A stretch of 64,000 bases of DNA from NCBI RefSeq assembly GCF_000011065.1, contig NC_004663.1, positions 2,914,001-2,978,000 of the forward strand, read 5' to 3'. Source of the stretch: Bacteroides thetaiotaomicron VPI-5482 (lineage in GTDB: Bacteria; Bacteroidota; Bacteroidia; Bacteroidales; Bacteroidaceae). The position numbers and the translations under genes are program-made. This document shows positions 51,174 through 59,371 of the stretch, one piece after another; positions within the stretch are counted from its first letter, which is position 1, and the number at the start of each line of letters is the position of its first letter. The notes under the pieces were generated by a model, which saw nothing but the letters and a program-made list of their open reading frames with translations, searched no databases and was not told the origin of the DNA.

Positions 51174-52622
51174 CTATTCAAAAGAGAGATTTTCTACATG
51201 TTCTCCAACAAAGATACCGGCCATATCTCCGGTTTTATACCATTTCGGCTTCCCAGGCATGTCGTCTGTAATCTTTCGCCCATTGACCACAAGATTCACA
51301 AACCTGATACCAGATATCTTGTGATTCTCATCATACCCTGCAATGATCGACAAGTTTTCACCCGATCCATTGTAAGTAACATCCTTAACAAGCACATTCT
51401 GAATACCTCTGCCAGTAGAGACACAATACTTCGGATTGAAACTGATTCTGAAATTCACAAGCTGTCCGTTACGAAAATCTTCAATCCGAATATTCTCGAA
51501 CGTAATATTACGCACCAATGTATTGTCGCCTGGATTTATAGCCAGACATCCCTGATAATCAATCTGTTTTTCTGCCTGATCAAGAATGTCGATATTCCTA
51601 AAAGTGACGTTCTGCACTGTATCCATGCCGTTCGGATCTCCATGTCCTCCGATATTGATTGGATGAGCCACGTCAGCCCAAAGTGTCGCATTTTTCACCA
51701 ATACATTATTGCTTCCCCCTTTAAATCCTTGCGTAGAAGCATAAACTGCGGCACAGTCATCACTATTACGACAGAAAACCCCATCTAATATCACGTTACT
51801 GCTTGAGAAAACATCCATTCCGTCGCCCCAACCATAATAGCTGATTGATTTCACATTCGTCAACTCTACCGAATCGCATTGTCCTATGGGGAGTTGCGAA
51901 ACCACAATTCCGTCGATCCTGACATTTTTAGAACGTCTGACCCAAACACCGGCTCCCCTGCCATCAGGGTGTACCTCGCCTCTCCCGAAAATATTCACAT
52001 CATGTGCTCCTTCCGTGAATATATTGCCATAAACACGAGCTCCCCCATCGATATAAACAGTAGTTCCTGAGGGGACAAATAGAGTATCATTAGGAAGATT
52101 ATGCACACCGGGACCAAAATAAATCAAATTGGACCCTTTTTTTTTCTTGAGAGCCCTTTGGATTTCTTTATCGGAAGGACGAAATTTATCAATCGGATTC
52201 GCAAAAAGATGAAGATTGTGAAAAATATCTCCATTGACCTCTACTGAGAGATTGCGAGGACGCGAAAGTGAGAATGTCACTGTGTCTCCAACACAATCCG
52301 GTGTTATCTTATAGCTTAAAGGACGTACTCTCACACTATTGACTCTCTCTTTGTTGCTGATTACTCGCACATCTACCATTCCGTCAAAATCGAAATAAGC
52401 AATGGAGGCAACCTCTACGTTATGACCTTTTTCATCAACCCTATCAACTTTAACAGGATAAACGTCAACGGGCAACCACGGTCCGCTACCCTGACGCACT
52501 TCCACAGAAAAATCGTTTAAGGTTTTCACCCCGACCCCAGCAGGGTATGTGACTACCTCTGCATTAAGCGAATGCATAGCCAATAACGCCAATGAAAGAA
52601 GTATCGCTTTTGGATAATTCAT
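51174..52622 (-). CDS. GH28-like right-handed beta-helix enzyme
   Basis: A 482-residue secreted protein with a signal peptide (ILLSLALLAMHSLNAE). The N-terminal about 130 residues form a beta-sandwich-like part. From about residue 150 the sequence has parallel beta-helix rungs (TVYIDGGARVYGNIFTEGAH). The candidate active site is in GWGDGMDVFSSSNV, RNSDDCAAVY and INIGGHGD near residues 265-325, which resemble the D, DD and GHG motifs of glycoside hydrolase family 28. GH28 enzymes act on pectic or related polysaccharides. The family call is by motif; an inverting glycosidase is likely but the substrate is not known. No SusCD pair is adjacent. Confidence 0.72.
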   Translation of the reverse strand: MNYPKAILLSLALLAMHSLNAEVVTYPAGVGVKTLNDFSVEVRQGSGPWLPVDVYPVKVDRVDEKGHNVEVASIAYFDFDGMVDVRVISNKERVNSVRVRPLSYKITPDCVGDTVTFSLSRPRNLSVEVNGDIFHNLHLFANPIDKFRPSDKEIQRALKKKKGSNLIYFGPGVHNLPNDTLFVPSGTTVYIDGGARVYGNIFTEGAHDVNIFGRGEVHPDGRGAGVWVRRSKNVRIDGIVVSQLPIGQCDSVELTNVKSISYYGWGDGMDVFSSSNVILDGVFCRNSDDCAAVYASTQGFKGGSNNVLVKNATLWADVAHPINIGGHGDPNGMDTVQNVTFRNIDILDQAEKQIDYQGCLAINPGDNTLVRNITFENIRIEDFRNGQLVNFRISFNPKYCVSTGRGIQNVLVKDVTYNGSGENLSIIAGYDENHKISGIRFVNLVVNGRKITDDMPGKPKWYKTGDMAGIFVGEHVENLSFE

Positions 52623-52906
52623 ATTCTTTGATTTTAAATTTGATATTGAAATTTATTAATCACTCTAATTTGAATACGTTTTGACTATAAAAAGCGCCCA
52701 ACAGAAGAATGAATATTTTTACTTTTATAAAATAGAGAATGGAATTTATTTTGTAAGAAGAATTAGTACGTTATAAAGATATAACAATCACTATTCACAT
52801 CCAACCAAGATATTCGTCTGTTTTTATTTATAATAACAAAGCAAGCATACAAGAAAAACAGGCTTCCGGTTTAAAACCACCGGATAAAATAGAAATGATA
52901 CTTCAG

Positions 52907-53641
52907 TTATCTTTCTGTCAGAAATTTATAGATATATTGATTGATGAGGTCATGCTGTTCTGCCGTTCCATTCTCACCCATACTGCTATGTGTAACTCCA
53001 TCCAGTTTTACTACTTTCATTCTGAAGTGCTCCTGCTCCTGTCCGGTAGGTAGCACTCCCGCATCTGCCTCATAGTCACATCCTCTCAATGTATACAAAC
53101 GTGGCTTCAAAGTTCTGGGCATGATCATTCTACGATGGTCCATAGATACAGCCTTACTGATCAGCTGCGGGTATTTAGTGGCAAACAGCATTGTCATATC
53201 ACCTCCATTAGAATGCCCTATCAAGATGAGTTCGCTCCAATTCAATTGTGGTTTCAAGTTTTTAAATTCCTGAATTGTAAAAAGTATATTGTCAGTTCCT
53301 CGTTCCCAATTCGGCATACGGGTCTGCATGAAATCGCCTTCCATCGCTAAAAGAGGATCATCGGACAATTCATGTTGTATACTAATCACATAAAAACTTT
53401 TTTGTGAAAAAAAACGTGTCAGGTAGGAATAGGTTTGGTTCGACTTACTGTTTTTATTCCCATCATAGCCGTGGCTGAATATGATAACTTTCGTTTTTGA
53501 ATTTACTTTCTGCGGCTGATAAACCGCTATCGGTATCACTCTGTTTCTGGATATGTCAAACAGACAAGTAGTAAACTCCGTTTGTGAAAAACATTGCACT
53601 GATAGTATCAATGAAATTAATAAGATGATTATTCTGCACAT
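52907..53641 (-). CDS. Secreted alpha/beta hydrolase
   Basis: A 244-residue hydrolase with a signal peptide (RIIILLISLILSVQCFSQ). The oxyanion region is IIFSHGYDGNKNSK, the nucleophile elbow is ILIGHSNGGDMTM (serine near residue 144), and the catalytic histidine is probably in LDGVTHSSMGENG near residue 217; an acidic member may be in RGCDYEADAG. It is an esterase or lipase-like enzyme of dienelactone-hydrolase type. Monocistronic on the minus strand. Substrate unknown. Confidence 0.78.
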   Translation of the reverse strand: MCRIIILLISLILSVQCFSQTEFTTCLFDISRNRVIPIAVYQPQKVNSKTKVIIFSHGYDGNKNSKSNQTYSYLTRFFSQKSFYVISIQHELSDDPLLAMEGDFMQTRMPNWERGTDNILFTIQEFKNLKPQLNWSELILIGHSNGGDMTMLFATKYPQLISKAVSMDHRRMIMPRTLKPRLYTLRGCDYEADAGVLPTGQEQEHFRMKVVKLDGVTHSSMGENGTAEQHDLINQYIYKFLTER

Positions 53642-53902
53642 AGTGATTCACCGGATATTTATTTTGTATACACAATGATTTGTTGTCAAAACTTTTAGTT
53701 TCATATAGAGCATTCTTAATTCAGAGTTACAAAATTACATATAATAAAAGAGAAATCAAGCGGAAATATGTAATCACAGAGAGAAATAAATATTTCAAAC
53801 GGTAAATAACAACTCACTGAAACGCGTCGTAACGAACTAATCCCAGTCTCTCTTAAAATTAATTTGCTGTATGCAATCATCTAGTGCTCGGTTTATATAA
53901 CC

Positions 53903-53954
53903 TTATTCGTCTGACAACTGTTGAACTTTCGTCTAACAACTGTCAGACGAATAA
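53903..53954. repeat. Phased 22-bp micro-array (d) in a 14-bp inverted repeat
   Basis: TTCGTCTRACAACTG occurs at 53906 and 53928, 22 bases apart. The ends TTATTCGTCTGACA (53903-53916) and TGTCAGACGAATAA (53941-53954) are perfect inverted arms. The layout is as in array (b). The rest of 53642-54103 is AT-rich and empty. Confidence 0.65.
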
Positions 53955-54103
53955 AACATTGCAGCATTAATCTTACATCCATTAAGCATAAAAAGTAAAT
54001 CTACGTAAACTCGGAACTAGTTCATAACGGTGCAGGAACGAACAAATATCGGGCAACGGAGTAAATCAAAGCAGCACAGAAAAGATATGGGAATGACAAA
54101 TTC

Positions 54104-54411
54104 AATAAGATTATTAATCAGGCCAACATCACAATCACAGGAAACAACAATCGTATCTCAATGTATTTCGACACTGAAGAAAGTGCGGAAGAATTGCTGC
54201 TTAGCAACGTTTCTGCTAATCGTAAAAGGAGATAGGCGTAAAAATTGGCAAGAATGTGATAATAGCCGATAATAGTATCGTTGGCTGGGGAAGTATCGTA
54301 ACAAAAGAGTTTAACGAACCGAATGTAATCATTGCAGGCATTCCGGCCAAAATTGTCAAGCGAGGGATAAATTGGGACCGGAGATGTATTAATAAGTATT
54401 TAAATAGATAA
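54104..54411 (+). pseudogene. Hexapeptide acyltransferase remnant
   Basis: Two pieces of a left-handed beta-helix (LbH) acyltransferase in different frames. Piece one (54104-54235) reads INQANITITGNNNRISMYF and ends in a stop. Piece two (54232-54411) reads IGVKIGKNVIIADNSIVGWG, then SIVTKEFNEPNVIIAGIPAK and IVKRGINWD to TAA at 54409. The second is the standard C-terminal end, with the isoleucine-rich hexads and GIPAKIVKR. About half of a 190-residue protein is missing between the pieces, so it is not functional. Confidence 0.6.
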
Positions 54412-54474
54412 CCTTCATTATTTTCGGGATGAAATACTTTCTCATTCAACAAGATATACCTACTTTTGCACATG

Positions 54475-54671
54475 AAATCATAATCAATGGAACAATCTGA
54501 TCATATAGACGTTTTTGATTTCCCTATATTCCGGCATATTTATAGGGAAAGGGCAAAATTCAAAAGAATCAGCCTTGCCTGCTGCTACATCTGCGCCGAA
54601 TATATCAAACAGAATGTGCAAAAATATATAATAAGTAAGAAGCCTTGGAATACTCCGAGGCTTCTTTTTTT
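54475..54671 (+). ncRNA. Short transcript candidate before the SDR gene
   Basis: A consensus -7 box TACTTTTG (54461-54468) and a terminator (arms AGAAGCCTTGGA at 54639-54650 and TCCGAGGCTTCT at 54654-54665, then six T) bound about 195 bases. A frame from ATG 54487 (MEQSDHIDVFDFPIFRHIY) runs through the terminator to 54816, so it is either a stump of a gene or not translated. An sRNA, a small protein, or an attenuator for the SDR gene at 54734 are all possible. Confidence 0.35.
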
Positions 54672-54733
54672 ACCCCTATACCGTCTCTGTATTTCTTACA
54701 TCATAATTTATAAACTCATTTTAATTTCAGGTT

Positions 54734-55456
54734 ATGGAAAAGCAAAAAGGATTAGCTATTATTACAGGAGCAAGTCAAGGTATTGGTGCTGTCATTGCAG
54801 CAGGTTTGGCAACTGATGGTTATCGGGTGGTATTGATAGCCCGAAGCAAACAGAACTTAGAGAAAGTACATGATGAAATCATGCGATCGAACAAACATGT
54901 ACAAGAACCTATTGTACTACCATTGGACATTACAGATTGTACAAAGGCAGATACTGAAATCAAAGACATCCATCAAAAATATGGTGCTGTCGATATCTTG
55001 GTGAATGCAGCTGCCATGTTTATGGACGGCTCTCTTAGCGAACCTGTTGATAATTTCAGGAAGATAATGGAAATAAATGTCATTGCTCAATATGGAATAC
55101 TGAAAACGGTGACGGAGATAATGAAAGTACAGAAAAACGGATATATATTTAATGTCGCATCTCGCGCCGCTAAATATGGTTTCGCCGATGGAGGTATTTA
55201 TGGTTCTACCAAATTCGCACTCCTCGGGCTGGCTGAATCTCTATACCGTGAGTTAGCACCATTAGGCATACGTGTCACTACTCTTTGCCCTGGCTGGGTG
55301 AATACTGATATGGCGAAAAAAGCAGGAACACCTTTTAAAGATGAAGAAATGATACAACCTGATGATTTATTAAATACAATCCGATGTTTACTGAATCTAT
55401 CAGAAAATGTATGTATCAAGGATATTGTTTTTGAAATGAAAAAGAGCATTATTTAA
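54734..55456 (+). CDS. Short-chain dehydrogenase/reductase
   Basis: A 240-residue classical SDR. The NAD(P)-binding TGASQGIG is at residues 11-18, the NAAA motif near 91-94, the catalytic Ser in FNVASRA near 142, and YGSTK (Tyr and Lys of the catalytic pair) near 155-159. CPGWVNTDM near 184 is also typical. It is an oxidoreductase of unknown substrate; cytosolic. The ATG at 54734 is 63 bases after the attenuator-like hairpin at 54639-54671. Confidence 0.85.
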   Translation: MEKQKGLAIITGASQGIGAVIAAGLATDGYRVVLIARSKQNLEKVHDEIMRSNKHVQEPIVLPLDITDCTKADTEIKDIHQKYGAVDILVNAAAMFMDGSLSEPVDNFRKIMEINVIAQYGILKTVTEIMKVQKNGYIFNVASRAAKYGFADGGIYGSTKFALLGLAESLYRELAPLGIRVTTLCPGWVNTDMAKKAGTPFKDEEMIQPDDLLNTIRCLLNLSENVCIKDIVFEMKKSII

Positions 55457-55500
55457 ATCTTCGGAAATAAATAAATGCTTGAACTACTTTTATAATAAGA

Positions 55501-55549
55501 AGGAAGCTCCAACATGATTGATGAACTATGAATTTTGTCAGAGCTTCCT
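55501..55549. terminator. Hairpin between SDR and GNAT genes
   Basis: Arms AGGAAGCTC (55501-55509) and GAGCTTCCT (55541-55549) lie between convergent genes. The loop is long (31 bases). Confidence 0.45.
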
Positions 55550-55570
55550 CCACTTTATATTATTTACGGT

Positions 55571-56098
55571 TCAAATAACCTTCTCGTACAACTTGAACCA
55601 ATCCAGCCCATAATGTCCCAGTCCTAAGTCCACAGTGTCAATATACTCGAACCCACATTTTTCGTACAACGAAATAGCCGGAAGATTCTTCTCATATACA
55701 TCGAGTCGGATAGATTTCATTTCTGATTTTAAAGCCAACTCCAGTGAAAAATCCATCAATGCATGTCCAACTCCCATTTGCAAAAAAGATGGATGTACAA
55801 CAAAAGTGCGTACCACAAAAATATAACTATAATCCGCATCTATTTTCCATACTATATTCTCATAAGCCTTTTCCGGCTGATGATCTAAAATGACAGAACC
55901 CGCAATCCTCCCGTCACATCGGGCAACAAACAGACTATTATCATCCACACCGGCAGCCGCATTCTCACGAACCGGATAAATCCCCTTTATCCATCCCGGA
56001 TAATTGATTGTAGCTGACAAGTGATCGTTCAATTCATCATACAGCCTCTCTAATTCATCTATATCAGCCAAAGAACCGGGTTCAATTATAAAATTCAT
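55571..56098 (-). CDS. GNAT-family N-acetyltransferase
   Basis: A 175-residue GNAT from the ATG at 56098 (MNFIIEPGSLADIDE); the longer frame to 56149 is excluded by a -7 box at 56117-56124. The acetyl-CoA binding region is FVVHPSFLQMGVGHALMDFS (the Q-x-x-G-x-G/A loop), and the C-terminal NLPAISLYEKCGFEYIDTVD is the usual last helix and strand. It acetylates an unknown small molecule or peptide. Monocistronic. Confidence 0.82.
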   Translation of the reverse strand: MNFIIEPGSLADIDELERLYDELNDHLSATINYPGWIKGIYPVRENAAAGVDDNSLFVARCDGRIAGSVILDHQPEKAYENIVWKIDADYSYIFVVRTFVVHPSFLQMGVGHALMDFSLELALKSEMKSIRLDVYEKNLPAISLYEKCGFEYIDTVDLGLGHYGLDWFKLYEKVI

Positions 56099-56116
56099 AC
56101 ATATATTGTTTGAGGA

Positions 56117-56124
56117 CAAAGATA
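56117..56124 (-). promoter_or_regulatory. -7 box fixing the GNAT start
   Basis: On the minus strand TATCTTTG, 19 bases before the ATG at 56098 and inside the longer frame. Confidence 0.6.
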
Positions 56125-56252
56125 TAACTTCTGTTCTAATAAATATCAAGGGGATGTTTTACTTTTTTTCAATCGCCAACAAACAACAGATACTAACACA
56201 TTGTTTTATTCATAAGTAAAGCATACATCAAAACAAAAAAAACAAAGTTGCT

Positions 56253-57677
56253 ATGAGGTGGATATGGTATTGTACATTGTTAGCGTATATCGCATTCCTA
56301 TTAGGGCTGATTTACACTATTATAATTGATTACGACGACAAAAATCCTGTGAAGACGATCTGCTGGATTCTAGTTGTTATATTCTTACCATTACTGGGTA
56401 TATCTGCCTATTATATTGTAGGACGTAATGTAAGCAAAAAGCGTTCAAAATTTCAGTTTTGGAGAGAAGAATTCAACAGGCACCAACAATCCGTTTCTAC
56501 CAACGTGGAAACAGAGCCAATACATCCCGATCATTATAAAGAACTAAAATCACTCATATTGAATCTGGAACAGTCACCAGTATTCGGAGGTAACAAAGTA
56601 ACTGTCTATCCGGGTGGTAAAAGTAAGTTTTACAGTCTTTTCGAAGATATCGACTGTGCCGAATCGCATATTCATATCTTCTATTATGCTATTGGCGACG
56701 ACCATATCGGCAACGAATTAAAAGAGAAGATTATCAATAAGGTAAAACAAGGCATCAAAGTACGACTGCTTTACGACGGACTGGGATGCAATAAAACGAA
56801 CAGAAAATATTTCAAGCAAATGATAGAAGCAGGCGTGGAAGTGAAAACGTTCCTCCCGCTTAGTTTTCCCCGCTTCCTGCGAAGTGTCAATTACCGCAAT
56901 CATAAAAAGATAGTCATCATCGACGGCAGAATCGCCTATACCGGTGGCATCAATGTAAAAGACGTATACATAGACGGACTTCTCTGGGGAAAATGGAATG
57001 ACATACACTTCAAGGTTGAAGGTTCCGGAGCTTCGGGGCTGCAATCTGTGTTTCTGGCAGACTGGTATTATGCTTCCGGACAATATCTGTCTTCACCGGA
57101 GTATTATCCCAATGTCGAAGTCTTCGGAGAAGTACCAATTCAAGTAGTCAACGCGGAACCGTTGGGAATGCATTCCAATGTAATGGAAGCCATGTTTACA
57201 GCTATAACGCGGGCGAAAAAGAATGTATATATCGAGACTCCCTACTTCATACCGACGGAATGTCTGCTTCAGGCAATACAGACCGCATCAATGAGCGGAA
57301 TAGACGTTCGCCTTGTCATGCCTAAAAGATCAGACAATGATTTTGTGCAATATGCCTCTAACTCATATGTGGAGAAACTATTAAGAAATAAAGTCAGAGT
57401 CTATCAATATGTCAATGGATTTACACATTCAAAGTTGATGATTGTCGATGATGAACTGGTGGTAGTCGGTTCAGCCAATATGGATATAAGAAGCCTTGAA
57501 CTTCTTTTCGAGACCAATCTGTTCATTTACGACAAGAAAGTTGCTCAGACCGTCAGAGACATTTATCACACCGATATGAATAATAGTAAAGAACTAAATC
57601 TACGCGACTGGCTCCAACGCAACCGTTCGGTTAAATTTCGCGAAGCGTGTTTCCGGTTGTTTTCTCCGGTATATTAG
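56253..57677 (+). CDS. cls: Cardiolipin synthase (phospholipase D family)
   Basis: A 474-residue membrane-bound enzyme. Two N-terminal membrane segments (residues 4-26 and 35-56) precede two PLD domains. The first HKD motif is NHKKIVIIDGRIAYTGG near residue 216, the second THSKLMIVDDELVVVGSANM near 390. Such enzymes condense two phosphatidylglycerols to cardiolipin at the inner membrane. Length and layout are those of Cls. A terminator at 57707-57760 follows. Confidence 0.88.
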   Translation: MRWIWYCTLLAYIAFLLGLIYTIIIDYDDKNPVKTICWILVVIFLPLLGISAYYIVGRNVSKKRSKFQFWREEFNRHQQSVSTNVETEPIHPDHYKELKSLILNLEQSPVFGGNKVTVYPGGKSKFYSLFEDIDCAESHIHIFYYAIGDDHIGNELKEKIINKVKQGIKVRLLYDGLGCNKTNRKYFKQMIEAGVEVKTFLPLSFPRFLRSVNYRNHKKIVIIDGRIAYTGGINVKDVYIDGLLWGKWNDIHFKVEGSGASGLQSVFLADWYYASGQYLSSPEYYPNVEVFGEVPIQVVNAEPLGMHSNVMEAMFTAITRAKKNVYIETPYFIPTECLLQAIQTASMSGIDVRLVMPKRSDNDFVQYASNSYVEKLLRNKVRVYQYVNGFTHSKLMIVDDELVVVGSANMDIRSLELLFETNLFIYDKKVAQTVRDIYHTDMNNSKELNLRDWLQRNRSVKFREACFRLFSPVY

Positions 57678-57706
57678 CTGTCTGAGCACCACCCCAAAAC
57701 TATCAA

Positions 57707-57760
57707 AAACCACCGTTAAATTGTCAGAAGCCTCCTATCTAACAATTTAACGGTGGTTTT
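57707..57760. terminator. Terminator after cardiolipin synthase
   Basis: Arms AAAACCACCGTTAAATTGT (57707-57725) and ACAATTTAACGGTGGTTTT (57742-57760) are perfect complements over 19 bp. Confidence 0.8.
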
Positions 57761-57850
57761 ATGTCAATTTCCCCACTATCGGGCTCATAGAAATCACATA
57801 TACTTGCACTGTCAAAACAAACAAATTTATCAAACTTAAAAACAATCAAC

Positions 57851-58354
57851 ATGAAGAATTTCACCTTTAGAAAAGAATTAGTAGAAGCACAGGATGAGTT
57901 ACTCCGTTTCGCTTACAAACTTACAATGGATATTGATGAAGCAAACGACTTATTGCAGGAAACGTCTTTAAAAGCATTGTACAATGAAGACAAGTATATA
58001 TCTGATACGAATTTTAGAGGATGGATGTACACCATTATGCGCAATGTTTTTATCAATAACTACCGCAAAGTGATTCGCAATCAGACTTTTGTCGATCATA
58101 CAGACAACCTCTACCATCTGAATTTACCACAAGATGCAGGTTTTGAAAGTACAGAAAATGCCTATGACCTCAAAGAAATGCACCGTGTAGTCAATGCTCT
58201 TGCCAAAGAATACAAAATTCCGTTCGCTATGCACCTTGCAGGATTCAAGTACCGTGAAATTGCAGATAAGCTACACTTGCCACTAGGTACTGTAAAGAGC
58301 CGTATCTTCTTCATCCGCAAAAAATTGCAGGAAGAGTTGAAAGACTTTCGCTAA
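57851..58354 (+). CDS. ECF-type RNA polymerase sigma factor
   Basis: A 167-residue sigma-70 family protein of ECF size. Region 2 is at residues 10-75 (ELLRFAYKLTMDIDEANDLL, then NFRGWMYTIMRNVFINNYRK). Region 4 is at about 110-165 (GFKYREIADKLHLPLGTVKS, then RIFFIRKKLQEEL). No anti-sigma factor follows. A stand-alone sigma of this type is common in Bacteroides and may serve stress response. A -7-like box TATACTTG lies at 57799-57806. Confidence 0.85.
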   Translation: MKNFTFRKELVEAQDELLRFAYKLTMDIDEANDLLQETSLKALYNEDKYISDTNFRGWMYTIMRNVFINNYRKVIRNQTFVDHTDNLYHLNLPQDAGFESTENAYDLKEMHRVVNALAKEYKIPFAMHLAGFKYREIADKLHLPLGTVKSRIFFIRKKLQEELKDFR

Positions 58355-58383
58355 TTTTTTTTCAAATGCGACAGAGAGTAATC

Positions 58384-58446
58384 TGAGACCCGGGTGTCAG
58401 CATGTATGAGACCCGGGTGTCAGACATACCAACACCCGGGTGTCAT
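58384..58446. repeat. Phased 23-bp micro-array (e)
   Basis: ACCCGGGTGTCA recurs at 58388, 58411 and 58434, exactly 23 bases apart; the first two are in TGAGACCCGGGTGTCAG. The core CACCCGGGTG in the third copy is a palindrome. The GC-rich motif stands out in AT-rich surroundings after the sigma factor gene. Confidence 0.65.
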
Positions 58447-58467
58447 GCAACTCACAGTAATAGTGGA

Positions 58468-59094
58468 TTAAAATTTCATTAGAATATCGACTCTTCCATG
58501 CATGATAGATAGCAAAACTTTGGATATCTTCTCAACAGGCCAGTCCCACCACTGCAATTCCTGCAATTGTGCAATTGTACTTTCGTCAAAACGCTTTCGT
58601 ATTTCTTGGGCCGGCGTTCCGCCTACTATCGTATAAGGAGGTACATCTTTGGTGACTACTGCCCTCGACGCAATAATCGCTCCGTCGCCGATATGTACAC
58701 CCGCCATGACAACAGCCTCATAACCAATCCATACATCGTTTCCAATCACTATATCCCCTTTATTATCCCATGCCGAAGTGATATTTCCCTTATCCAACTG
58801 CCACTCCTCAAAAAATATAGGAAACGGATAATTCGACAAAGAATTCAACGTATGATTCGCGCTGTTGAAAAGAAACTTAGCTCCACAGGCTATCGAACAG
58901 AATTTCCCTATGATCAGCCGGTCTCCATTGACAGGATAATGATATAAAACATTGTTCTTCTCAAACTGAACAGGATCATTCACAAAATCATTGTATATGG
59001 TGTAGTCACCAACCTTTATATGAGGATTATTGATAACTGCATTCAGATAGACGGTCTGAAGGTCATTGGTGCGCGGATAAATATTTGTATTCAT
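58468..59094 (-). CDS. Vat/CatB-like xenobiotic O-acetyltransferase
   Basis: A 208-residue left-handed beta-helix acetyltransferase. I start at the ATG at 59094 (MNTNIYPRTNDLQ), since Vat-type proteins begin here; the frame to 59175 adds an unlikely extension. Family marks are NPHIKVGDYTIYND, KFCSIACGAKFLFNSANHTL (with the catalytic histidine in NH), IVIGNDVWIGYEAVVMAGVH and IVGGTPAQEIRKRF. Relatives acetylate streptogramins or chloramphenicol; whether this one gives resistance cannot be told, since many chromosomal relatives do not. Confidence 0.8.
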   Translation of the reverse strand: MNTNIYPRTNDLQTVYLNAVINNPHIKVGDYTIYNDFVNDPVQFEKNNVLYHYPVNGDRLIIGKFCSIACGAKFLFNSANHTLNSLSNYPFPIFFEEWQLDKGNITSAWDNKGDIVIGNDVWIGYEAVVMAGVHIGDGAIIASRAVVTKDVPPYTIVGGTPAQEIRKRFDESTIAQLQELQWWDWPVEKISKVLLSIMHGRVDILMKF

Positions 59095-59323
59095 TGTAAT
59101 TGCTTCTTTATATAGTTTCTGAAATAAAATAATAAAATATCGGGTGACCTGTTTAGCCACATAAGACTCGAACAACAGATTTCACCATTGTCCATCATCC
59201 ATATAGAGCGAAGCTATTTACAACGTTGCCATTTCATTGCGTTCAAAAAATAAGGTTCATATCACATAACAAATGTACAGGATAATTTTGGAAATCAGAT
59301 GCAAGGATCTAAAAATTATCCCG

Positions 59324-59331
59324 TATATTTG
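59324..59331 (+). promoter_or_regulatory. -7 box of the RlmJ-like gene
   Basis: TATATTTG, 40 bases before the ATG at 59372. Confidence 0.5.
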
Positions 59332-59371
59332 CTGTATACCATTTATATCGTCACTATAAACCTTTAGCATC

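Noticed and set aside
51174..52622. GH28-like gene as part of the SusCD locus
   Set aside because: It is 13 kb away behind many unrelated genes on the other strand.
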